Of a DNA stretch of 5,361 nucleotides, positions 1 through 5,237 are shown one piece after another. The position numbers and the translations under genes are program-made. The DNA is from Methyloglobulus sp. (GTDB lineage: Bacteria > Pseudomonadota > Gammaproteobacteria > Methylococcales > Methylomonadaceae). Where the stretch lies: assembly GCA_013140405.1 (NCBI GenBank), contig JABFSV010000146.1:1-5361 (forward strand). Reading direction: 5' to 3'. Below the pieces are notes generated by a model, which saw nothing but the letters and a program-made list of their open reading frames with translations, did no database searches and was not told where the DNA came from. The stretch's first letter is position 1. The number at the start of each line of letters is the position of its first letter.

Positions 1-55
1 GGTGTTTGACAAGGGCATCACTTAAACTCGTTTGGGCTAGGTTCTTCCAGGACAT
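1..55 (-). CDS. N-terminus of a probable IS5-family transposase (partial, runs off the window)
   Basis: The minus strand from base 55 opens an ATG frame reading MSWKNLAQTSLSDALVKH and stays open to the window edge; the other two minus frames are closed by stops here. The pattern M-x-W-K-x-L-x-Q-x-S-L-x-D-A-L-V-x-x-H matches, from memory, the start of a group of IS5-family DDE transposases. No clear Shine-Dalgarno precedes the ATG, which is common for transposase genes. It begins 28 bases after the stop of the upstream gene on the same strand. In an ABC-3C operon an ATPase gene would be expected here, but those usually begin with a hydrophobic strand leading to a Walker A loop, and this N-terminus does not look like that. 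Only 18 residues are visible, so the call is tentative. Confidence 0.5.
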   Translation of the reverse strand, partial: MSWKNLAQTSLSDALVKH

Positions 56-125
56 AAGCTATTAATGTAGTTTTTATAAGGGCTTATTTTAGCCGTTTTG
101 AGGCTTGGGTTCGTGCAAAGATCTC
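1..125 (-). mobile_element. Probable end of an IS5-like insertion sequence (element continues left of the window)
   Basis: If the frame starting at 55 is a transposase, the end of the element on its promoter side lies between 55 and the neighbouring gene. The minus-strand sequence starting at 125, GAGATCTTTGCACGAACCC, resembles terminal repeats I associate with IS5-related elements (GAGACCTTTGCA-type), so I place the boundary near 125. This would make the last 13 codons of the upstream gene IS sequence. The opposite end is outside the window, so neither the inverted repeat nor a target-site duplication can be verified. Confidence 0.38.
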
Positions 126-629
126 TCCCTGTTTTAATACTGTGTTTATATACCCATTAAGTTTGCTAGGGCTCTGCGATTGAAGTGATGAAAGTTGTTC
201 GATAAACAGTTTTATCTTTCGGAAGTACCCATCTTCTAATTTTCCTGCGATGAATTTTCCGGTGTCTGTCAGGTTAAACAAAAATCCTTCTGAGCTAGAA
301 TATTCAGACGACAAATATTGTTTAGATGAAAGTATTTTTATCATTATCATAAGTCGCTCTCGATCAAAGAGCTCATCGACGTTTACAGAAAGTGTGTCCA
401 CTGTGTAATAGTCAACATCATCAATGGCGATTTGACGCTTGTTTGCCAACATTAGAACTTTGTTCAAGAAGGCTGGCTTAGTGACCAGGAAGTAGAACGA
501 TTGAATCTTGTCAATCGTTAGCATTTTCTTATTTCGAGAAGTTTGTGCAAGGCTCCCGAGTATCAGGAGAAGTACACCTAAGTTGTAGTGTAGATCTCGC
601 TCTGGCTGAATATATGGAAGTTTATTCAC
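84..629 (-). CDS. ABC-three-component (ABC-3C) system middle component-like protein
   Basis: This 181-residue soluble protein has no signal peptide; residues 15-27 are hydrophobic but fit a buried helix. Its sequence matches my memory of the ABC-3C 'middle component' family: an N-terminal HYNLGVLLLILGSLA helix, a DKIQSFYFLVTKPAFLNKVL segment (40-59), an FDRERLMIMIKIL helix (88-100), and a wHTH-like pair with a GFLFNLTDTGKFIAGKL wing (115-131). In that family the protein is thought to link the effector to an SMC-like ABC ATPase. It starts at GTG (627-629), overlapping the stop of the effector gene by eight bases and preceded by a strong GGAGG six bases away, so the two are translationally coupled. 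Residues 169-181 (EIFARTQASKRLK) are probably encoded by an inserted IS; the native protein would end just past INTVLKQG. No ATPase gene is visible downstream. Confidence 0.68.
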   Translation of the reverse strand: MNKLPYIQPERDLHYNLGVLLLILGSLAQTSRNKKMLTIDKIQSFYFLVTKPAFLNKVLMLANKRQIAIDDVDYYTVDTLSVNVDELFDRERLMIMIKILSSKQYLSSEYSSSEGFLFNLTDTGKFIAGKLEDGYFRKIKLFIEQLSSLQSQSPSKLNGYINTVLKQGEIFARTQASKRLK

Positions 630-1854
630 CTTTACCCTCCGTTAAGAGGTCTCTCAGTGAGTCTATTGAACCGTCTTTTACCCACCAAATATTTTCATCT
701 TTTGAGTTGGCAAGTTGGTGAAGCATACCTTGTTTGTGGATAGCATTAATAAACAGAATAAACGTGTCTAAAAACTTTTTATCCTCTTTGAGGATTGTTT
801 CATGTACATCCGCCAGCAATAACCCAGAGTTTGGAATTCCATCGTGAATATATTTCGCATAACTATTCTGATAAACTTTGCGTATTTTTGCGTATAGTTC
901 AGCTAGTCGTTTTTGATCCGCGGAATTACTAAATATTTTCCTTATATACTCTGCATTTAAAAAAGCTTCCTTGGCTTCTCTTATTGTCGTGTTGTGTATG
1001 TGAGCTGAGATTAATTTTAAGACAAACAGTTCATCATCAAAGTCCGTTTCGTCTTCAAGTTGTTTGATTTCTAGGCTTGATATGCCGGGGTCGTTCTTTT
1101 CAAAATCTAATATTATTTGTTTGACAGCGATAACGGTCGTGCTAGCTGAGTTCTCAGGTTTCGTAATACTGGTGTGATCTTCGTCTACTGAGATTGCATC
1201 CGACTTTTCTTTATCTATCGGTACGGCGCTTGTTTTTTTGACTACCGAATCGTGCACACCATAGAAATACTTTGTGGTTGGTCTTAAGCTGGTTTTTAGC
1301 CATTCGTTATTAATCTTGTGAATAAAATCGTTGAGTGGTGAAAGTCCTTCTATCTGAAAGTTTTCACTTATCAATTTTCCAAAAGTTGCCGCCTCTGCTC
1401 CTTGATGGGGTACAGCCAAAGAGATAAAGAGTTTGATCTTTGGTAGTGTCTTTTCTTCAATATCTTTTGTTATAGCACTTTTTGTTACTAAGCCGCCCAT
1501 ACTATGAGCAACAACGATAATATTGTCGTATGATTGTAGTTTGAATCGGATTTCAGTTCTAAGTAAGTTTCCGATTTCCTCAATGCTTATATTATTGGCC
1601 AGTTTTCCATGTGATGTTCCAAACATACGCTTAACAAAAGTTGAAACCTTACCGGCCTTGGCGAAAAGATTTAATAACTTGGTGAAGTATGAAAAGTGAG
1701 CTATGTCATAATTCCCCGATATTTCTAAATCATCGGAAAGTAATTCGGGGAAGGAACGTGCTTCCCCATTCTTCCAGGTCGCCTCTCCACCGCAAAATCC
1801 ATGAACAAATAGGATTAGGTTCTTTTTATTTTGCTGAGAAACAAATTCAATCAT
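622..1854 (-). CDS. Alpha/beta-hydrolase effector fused to an ABC-3C-type C-terminal domain
   Basis: This 410-residue cytoplasmic protein is a lipase/esterase-like hydrolase. Residues 13-21 (LILFVHGFC) form the first strand and oxyanion loop. VVAHSMGGLV (114-123) is the nucleophile elbow with Ser118. GVHDSVVKKTSA (199-210) supplies the probable acid Asp202, and DEDHTSITKP (224-233) the catalytic His227. SLAVPHQGAEAA (145-156) is the segment after the nucleophile typical of DUF676/PGAP1-like lipases. From about 265 an unrelated helical domain begins (DDELFVLKLISAHIHNTT, then the helix ending IHKQGMLHQLAN around 373-383). It resembles the C-terminal domain shared by ABC-3C effectors, which carry varied toxic N-terminal modules. 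The ATG is preceded by AAAGGA about eight bases upstream. The gene overlaps the middle-component gene by eight bases. The substrate is unknown; membrane lipid or an acyl ester is an inference. A stand-alone lipase is less likely given the C-terminal domain and partner. Confidence 0.75.
   Translation of the reverse strand: MIEFVSQQNKKNLILFVHGFCGGEATWKNGEARSFPELLSDDLEISGNYDIAHFSYFTKLLNLFAKAGKVSTFVKRMFGTSHGKLANNISIEEIGNLLRTEIRFKLQSYDNIIVVAHSMGGLVTKSAITKDIEEKTLPKIKLFISLAVPHQGAEAATFGKLISENFQIEGLSPLNDFIHKINNEWLKTSLRPTTKYFYGVHDSVVKKTSAVPIDKEKSDAISVDEDHTSITKPENSASTTVIAVKQIILDFEKNDPGISSLEIKQLEDETDFDDELFVLKLISAHIHNTTIREAKEAFLNAEYIRKIFSNSADQKRLAELYAKIRKVYQNSYAKYIHDGIPNSGLLLADVHETILKEDKKFLDTFILFINAIHKQGMLHQLANSKDENIWWVKDGSIDSLRDLLTEGKGE
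636..640 (-). promoter_or_regulatory. Ribosome binding site that fixes the GTG start of the middle component
   Basis: The minus strand reads GGAGG followed by six bases and then GTG at 629-627. The site lies inside the last codons of the effector gene, whose TAA (624-622) overlaps the new start. This supports the GTG and indicates coupled translation of the two proteins. Confidence 0.7.
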
Positions 1855-1862
1855 TTGGCTTT

Positions 1863-1866
1863 TCCT
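1863..1866 (-). promoter_or_regulatory. Ribosome binding site of the hydrolase effector
   Basis: The minus strand has AGGA within an AAAGGAAA run, with its core eight bases before the ATG at 1854. It supports this start, which also leaves only a few residues before the first hydrolase strand. Forty bases separate the start from the end of the GFA pseudogene, and I see no convincing promoter in that gap, so read-through from upstream is possible. Confidence 0.5.
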
Positions 1867-1894
1867 TTATATGAACCATTAACATCTTTGCTCA

Positions 1895-2285
1895 TTATCT
1901 TCCTGGTTGCAACACTTCATAAAAAGGTATTCCTTCATCGACTTGTAACCACGCCAAATCGTGAGAGCACCAAATATGAGCCTCCAGTTTGACGCTAGGA
2001 TCTTCATCAAGGGTGGAAACACGAACAATGACATGCGGCTGGGCTGCGCGCTCCGCGACAACATGCGATCCGCAGATTGAGCAAAAATATCGGAATTTTC
2101 CTGGTGACGACTCATAAGCTTTATTTTTTCTTTGCCCTCAACCACCTGAAATGTTCGCGCATAACGCCAGCGCTAGATACAAAAGGGGCTTCATGAGACT
2201 TCTGGCAAGTTTGGCAATGAGTAATCGACATATCTAGCTGATCAACTTAATACTCTACCGCTTTGCACAAACAACTATCCTTCAT
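1895..2285 (-). pseudogene. GFA family (Mss4-like, glutathione-dependent formaldehyde-activating) gene, broken by a nonsense codon and a frameshift
   Basis: The start ATG (2285-2283) has a good GAAGG five bases upstream. It reads MKDSCLCKAVEY, then TAA (2249-2247), then VDQLDMSITHCQTCQKSH and on to FRWLRAKKK, where the frame is lost. In the next frame the protein resumes as AYESSPGKFRYFCSICGSHV and ends EGIPFYEVLQPGR with TAA at 1897-1895. With one base removed from the A6 tract (2124-2129) and the stop repaired, the product is about 129 residues, the normal length for the family. All three zinc-ligand pairs are recognisable: C-L-C near residues 5-7, C-Q-T-C at 24-27, and C-S-I-C in the second half. 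The residue after C-L-C is Lys where Gly is usual, another sign of decay. Intact members are zinc proteins with a CENP-V/Mss4-like fold; most have no proven substrate. A shorter frame through 1879-2145 is not the coding frame. Confidence 0.87.
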
Positions 2286-2306
2286 TTAATCCTTCTCTTT
2301 TTTAGT

Positions 2307-2370
2307 GCCCAACAAGTGATTAAGTTGTTAACAGCATATCTACCTAAAAATGACTTTTGACATGTTAGTT
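2307..2370 (-). other. attC-like sequence (possible integron recombination site)
   Basis: Read on the minus strand, the 64-base segment opens with AACTAAC, six of seven matches to the R'' consensus RYYYAAC, and closes with GTTGGGC, a perfect R' (GTTRRRY). The inner arms ATGTCAAAAGT and ACTTAATCACTT are roughly complementary, with one extra base, as the L boxes of attC sites are. The length is typical. The start codon of the GFA pseudogene follows the R' box by 21 bases, the spacing expected of a cassette gene, and GFA genes are frequent integron cassettes. Against it: the arms pair imperfectly, no attC follows the GFA gene, and no integrase is in the window. The 2311-2329 part also forms a short dyad (AACAA...TTGTT) that could be a regulator site instead. 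Confidence 0.3.
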
Positions 2371-2570
2371 TGTTGATTAGAAGCGAACTTTTCCTTCCGT
2401 ATATCTATTGGTGTCAGTTAGTTATGGCTGGTAATGATCTAATTGTCGCCATTGAAACACATCACGTGACAGACAACAACGGGTCGATTGGAGTCCGTCA
2501 AGCGACGAAAATTAGCTGCTTTTCAGTGTCTGGTTTGTAAAAAATATGAAAGAGGTAGCAGGAGACTTGC
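2371..2570. other. Intergenic stretch with no recognised gene
   Basis: I find no conserved protein, RNA or clear terminator here. A 38-codon plus-strand frame at 2424-2540 (begins MAGNDLIVAI) has no ribosome binding site and resembles nothing I know. The DUF1993 gene ends just to the right and is transcribed leftward into this stretch. Confidence 0.5.
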
Positions 2571-3077
2571 CTATTCATTATTGATGTAATCACTTTTCCC
2601 TATGTCAACGCCGTGATGCCGGAGTATGCCGTAGGCCGTAGTGGCATGAAAATAGAAATGGGGAATAATGATTTCAAGCAAATAATGCTGGCCGGTATAA
2701 ACGACTTCCTTGTCATGCATTTTTATCGTGACTGTCCGATCTTCGCTGCCGTCAATTTGGTCACTATCAACGCTTTGCAAAAACGCGATGGTCTTGGTGA
2801 TCCGGGCTTGCAACTCAGCTAACGTGGTTTCGTTATCTTCATAACGGGGCGCTTCTATTCCTGCAAGGCGGGCGACACAAGCTTTTGCCATATCTGCTGA
2901 AATCTGTATTTGCCGGCTCAACGGATACATATCCGGTGCCAGGCGGGCGTTGATAAAGACAGACTGGTCGATTTTCTTCGCCTCGGCGTGGGCGCTGGTC
3001 TTATCGAGAATTGACGACAAGTTGCCTAACATAAGGACAAAATGAGGGATGGAAGCTTGGTACATGGAAATAGGCAT
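2571..3077 (-). CDS. DUF1993 family protein
   Basis: This 168-residue cytoplasmic protein, the usual length for DUF1993, starts MPISMYQASIPHFVLML, the standard opening of the family. It contains NARLAPDMYPLSRQIQ (43-58) and the C-terminal block PHFYFHATTAYGILRHHGVDIG (139-160), both characteristic. The family is predicted to form a four-helix bundle related to DinB/YfiT-like proteins. The conserved His and Asp residues (for example H144, H154, D158) could bind a metal, but no activity is established to my knowledge. The ATG is preceded by GGAG nine bases upstream. The gene is divergent from the DCC oxidoreductase gene across 98 bases, and the two might share regulation. Confidence 0.88.
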   Translation of the reverse strand: MPISMYQASIPHFVLMLGNLSSILDKTSAHAEAKKIDQSVFINARLAPDMYPLSRQIQISADMAKACVARLAGIEAPRYEDNETTLAELQARITKTIAFLQSVDSDQIDGSEDRTVTIKMHDKEVVYTGQHYLLEIIIPHFYFHATTAYGILRHHGVDIGKSDYINNE

Positions 3078-3125
3078 CGTCTTTACTCCAATGATTAGCG
3101 ATTATTGGTGGGCAAGTCCAGTAAG

Positions 3126-3160
3126 AACTATAACTCAATTACACCGTCAAACTTATAGTT
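3126..3160. repeat. Inverted repeat in the divergent promoter region, possible operator
   Basis: AACTATAA (3126-3133) and TTATAGTT (3153-3160) are perfect 8-base inverted arms around a 19-base spacer, midway between two divergent genes. Each arm contains TATAGT, a plausible -10 hexamer on the strand of each gene (3132-3127 for the DUF1993 gene, 3154-3159 for the DCC gene). No well-spaced -35 is evident: a TTGACG lies on the minus strand at 3150-3145, only 12 bases from its hexamer. It could be an operator, paired -10 elements or chance in AT-rich DNA. Confidence 0.3.
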
Positions 3161-3175
3161 AAATGAGGTCAATCA

Positions 3176-3547
3176 ATGGATAAAAATAAGGACAAAATAA
3201 TCGTTTACTACGACGGTGCTTGCCCCGCGTGTGTTCGGGACAGGAATAATTATGAAAAAATCTCGGGGAAGGGTGCAGGGCAGGTTTGCTGGTTTGATAT
3301 TACCGGACAAGAGAACCAATTACGTAACCTCGGCATCGATCCCCAAAAAGCGTTAACCGAGCTGCATGTCCAAGATGAAAGCGGTCGAGTTGTTTCAGAA
3401 TTGGACGCTTATATCCTGCTCATGGGCAAAGTTCCTTTGTTGAAACCGATTGCCTGGCTGATCGGCCTGCCGGTAATTCGCCCGACACCCGCCAAAATTT
3501 ATCATCAGCAAGTCAATCGGCGTTTAAAAGCCAGAGGCTTGCTTTGA
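3176..3547 (+). CDS. DCC family (DUF393) thiol-disulfide oxidoreductase-like protein
   Basis: This 123-residue protein has a thioredoxin-like start, IIVYYDGACPACVRDR (8-23). It carries the family's defining Asp13 and Cys16-x-x-Cys19, the D-x-x-C-x-x-C motif behind the name DCC. The rest follows the family: WFDITGQE (39-46), then LHVQDESGRVVSELDAYILLMGKVPLLKP, where the DCC family has a conserved 'G-Dai' type segment, and a C-terminal YHQQVNRRLKARGLL. The length is normal for DUF393. Members are predicted to reduce or exchange disulfides in the cytoplasm; most are uncharacterised. A GAGG lies seven bases before the ATG. The end of the gene faces the HugZ-like gene convergently, with 60 bases between the stops. 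Confidence 0.9.
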   Translation: MDKNKDKIIVYYDGACPACVRDRNNYEKISGKGAGQVCWFDITGQENQLRNLGIDPQKALTELHVQDESGRVVSELDAYILLMGKVPLLKPIAWLIGLPVIRPTPAKIYHQQVNRRLKARGLL

Positions 3548-3607
3548 TAGCATGTCGTTATTCCTGCGGCATAGCACACGCCATTAATAACCGACTGTTA
3601 TAACCGT

Positions 3608-4111
3608 TCAGCTTCGCTTACTGCTAAACGGGGACACTGAGCCATCTTTGACATTAACCGTGTAAGCTTGGCCAAACCCGGCAACATACCGGCCACTTTC
3701 AGGAGATAAGGCAAATAAATGAAAATCGGATAAGGAACGCAGCAAACTGACTACTTCCCCAAACTTATCCTGCAATGCCGTTAACTGGGTAGTGTGAATT
3801 TCCTCATGACGACTTATTTCCCTGGCTGTGCAGTTGAACACCGCCCGTTCACGGGCAAATAAGTTACGGGATTCGGATTCCGGGCGGATAAACATGACTG
3901 AACCCTGCGGATTAGCCAGCAAATTGGCAGTATGGGCGGCAAGCTCGCTGACAAAGACATAAAAACAGCCAGCCTGATCTTGCACAAAGGGAGCGTAACT
4001 AAGATCGGGCACACCGCTTACTGATGCCGTCGACAGCAGCAGTGTTTGCTGTGAGGCAAGCAGTTCCTGCAAGGCGTTTGCCCGTTCAGTCAGGTTTTCT
4101 GTATCGTTCAT
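3608..4111 (-). CDS. HugZ-like, pyridoxamine 5'-phosphate oxidase-type split-barrel protein
   Basis: This 167-residue protein has an N-terminal helix (about 5-20), then a split beta-barrel: TLLLSTASVSGVPDLSYAPF (23-42) is the standard opening of FMN-binding PNPOx-like proteins. It continues through VMFIRPESESRNLFARERAVF (72-92). The block FHLFALSPESGRYVAGFGQAY (130-150) is the hallmark of the HugZ family. HugZ proteins of Helicobacter and Campylobacter are heme oxygenases; this short form lacks an added C-terminal DUF2470 domain, so heme degradation, heme handling or another flavin role remain open. I see no heme uptake genes in the window. The ATG at 4111 lacks a clear Shine-Dalgarno, and a TATAAT sits only 14 bases upstream, so the mRNA leader may be very short. 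It lies 90 bases downstream of the HicA-like gene on the same strand. Confidence 0.82.
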   Translation of the reverse strand: MNDTENLTERANALQELLASQQTLLLSTASVSGVPDLSYAPFVQDQAGCFYVFVSELAAHTANLLANPQGSVMFIRPESESRNLFARERAVFNCTAREISRHEEIHTTQLTALQDKFGEVVSLLRSLSDFHLFALSPESGRYVAGFGQAYTVNVKDGSVSPFSSKRS

Positions 4112-4125
4112 TTTTAAGCGTACCG

Positions 4126-4131
4126 ATTATA
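4126..4131 (-). promoter_or_regulatory. Candidate -10 box for the HugZ-like gene
   Basis: A perfect TATAAT on the minus strand ends 14 bases before the ATG at 4111, placing a transcript start only about 7-9 bases upstream of the codon. No good -35 lies 16-18 bases further upstream. The absence of a Shine-Dalgarno fits a nearly leaderless transcript, but the match may be chance. Confidence 0.28.
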
Positions 4132-4201
4132 TGCCAGGCAAATGACCATAATAGCAATCTGAAACCATTTAGAAAAATGGTAAGGCTGTACCACAAAGCG
4201 G

Positions 4202-4483
4202 CTAAGGTTGGTTTTTATCAGCTTCGTAGAGTGAGGGACTAATGCCTGCTTGGGCGAGATGCTCCTGCAATTGTTTGATGTCTTGCTTGGTGCATTCACT
4301 GCCGTGGTGCGGATGGTGCAGGATAAACTCAACCCCATTCAGCACCACCCGAAAACGGGCGCCATGGGTTGGCTCTATTACGGCCCCCAAGTGATGGAGC
4401 AGGGACTCTATTTCCCGCCAGTGAATATTTGCGCTGACCGGCTCCTGAAATATTGCCCTAAGCAGGGTTATATGGCGGCTCAT
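4202..4483 (-). CDS. Solitary HicA-like protein lacking the usual catalytic His
   Basis: This 93-residue protein belongs to the HicA-annotated family with the pattern 'L-x-x-I-F-x-x-P-V-x-A-x-I-x-W-x-x-I-E-x-L', here RAIFQEPVSANIHWREIESL (9-28). A GARFRVVLNGVEFILHHPHH strand region (41-60) and a C-terminal helix KQDIKQLQEHLAQAGI (66-81) follow, giving a double-stranded RNA-binding-like alpha-beta-beta-beta-alpha fold. Canonical HicA mRNA interferases use a His in a G-S-H motif; here the place reads G41-A42-R43, so ribonuclease activity is doubtful. No HicB antitoxin is found on either side: the downstream neighbour is the HugZ-like gene and the upstream one a ruined ATPase. The start is firm: AAGGAG lies nine bases before ATG. 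It may be a non-toxin RNA-binding relative or a decayed orphan. Confidence 0.75.
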   Translation of the reverse strand: MSRHITLLRAIFQEPVSANIHWREIESLLHHLGAVIEPTHGARFRVVLNGVEFILHHPHHGSECTKQDIKQLQEHLAQAGISPSLYEADKNQP

Positions 4484-4492
4484 GACAGGGGA

Positions 4493-4498
4493 CTCCTT
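4493..4498 (-). promoter_or_regulatory. Ribosome binding site of the HicA-like gene
   Basis: The minus strand reads AAGGAG followed by nine bases and then ATG at 4483. It is among the strongest Shine-Dalgarno sequences in the window, and it supports the chosen start and real translation of this small protein. Confidence 0.65.
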
Positions 4499-4650
4499 TA
4501 CTACTAGATTTCAAAGCAGAATACTCCTCAAAAGCTTTACTGATCAAAAGTTACCTAATGGTTTTTCGAGCGGAATGATTACACGAAAGTAAATTTTCGA
4601 TTTGGCGGTCACTCAATTTAGAACCACCATACGAGCAGAAATAGGTATCG

Positions 4651-5235
4651 TTAGCATTGCCCCCATAAGGTCGAAATGGGTGCAGCCCACAGGCGATCAC
4701 CGAGCGGCAAGATCTCAGTGCCATCGTAAAGGATGACCCCGACATAAATTGATTTTTGGCAACGCTTATCAAGCGCTTGAGTCCCCTTAAGTCACTTTCC
4801 TTAATTGTCGCTGATGCCTTGATTTCCACACCGACCAATTGCCCCCCTGCATTTTCGGCAACGACATCGACTTCGTATTGGTCGTGGTCGCGGTAATAGA
4901 ATAACTGATAGTCACCTTCGGAATTGGTGGCATGCTTGAGCAGTTCCGAGTAAACAAAGGTTTCCAGCACATTGCCGAACCGGCTGCGATTTTGCCCGGC
5001 CATGCCTGGTGTCAGGTCAACGAGGGTAGCCAGTAACCCTGAATCAATAAATTGTAATTTGGGTGTTTTTACCACCCGTTTGAGCCGATTGCTGGCCCAA
5101 ACATCTACTCGTTTGAGCAAAAACATCTGCTCGAACACGCTGATGTACCGGGAGGCGGTTTTATGGCCCAGTCCCACTTGTCCACCTAACTGGGTGTAGT
5201 TGCACATTTGACCGCAAACATGGGCCAATGCCTTC
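4651..5235 (-). pseudogene. AAA_14/DUF4143 ATPase remnant: N-terminal half lost to an IS3 element, C-terminus frameshifted
   Basis: From about 5235 the frame reads ALAHVCGQMCNYTQLGGQ, a winged-helix segment (TASRYISVFEQMFLLKRVD), then VVKTPKLQFIDSGLLATLV, the standard entry to DUF4143. FGNVLETFVYSELLKH, YEVDVVAE (Asp near 4868) and LVGVEIKAS (Glu and Lys near 4826-4818) follow. The latter two are the PD-(D/E)XK-like motif of DUF4143. The Walker A/B AAA domain (about 200 residues) is absent: IS3 sequence begins instead. Near 4746-4748 the frame breaks. The uninterrupted frame runs on to 4551 as unrelated residues (SSFTMALRSCR...), whereas the frame one base away reads YVGVILYDGTEILPLGDRLW, the genuine family ending, then APISTLWGQC and TAA at 4653-4651. 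Loss of one T from a T4 run explains it. Such ATPases are widespread and of uncertain function. This copy should be inactive. Confidence 0.85.
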
Positions 5236-5237
5236 TG

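Noticed and set aside
622..1854. Stand-alone secreted lipase
   Set aside because: There is no signal peptide, a large extra C-terminal domain is present, and the gene is translationally coupled to a middle-component-like gene.
1879..2145. 88-residue minus-strand open frame
   Set aside because: It is the wrong frame through the GFA pseudogene; only GKEKIK-like residues by the A tract look family-like, and the real sequence before and after lies in the other two frames.
2424..2540. 38-codon plus-strand frame in the intergenic gap
   Set aside because: No ribosome binding site, no recognisable motif, and length easily reached by chance.
2613..2822. Plus-strand frame opposite the DUF1993 gene
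   Set aside because: Antisense shadow of a clearly conserved gene, with no start signal.
3585..3631. Possible terminator hairpins between the convergent DCC and HugZ-like genes (ATAAC/GTTAT at 3587-3601; CCGTT-AGC/GCT-AACGG at 3604-3631)
   Set aside because: The stems are short or mismatched and lack a following T-run on either strand.
3814..4507. Several small frames overlapping or antisense to the HugZ-like and HicA-like genes (3814-4014, 4024-4242, 4114-4338, 4250-4507)
   Set aside because: They lie in other frames of genes with clear family motifs and have no motifs of their own.
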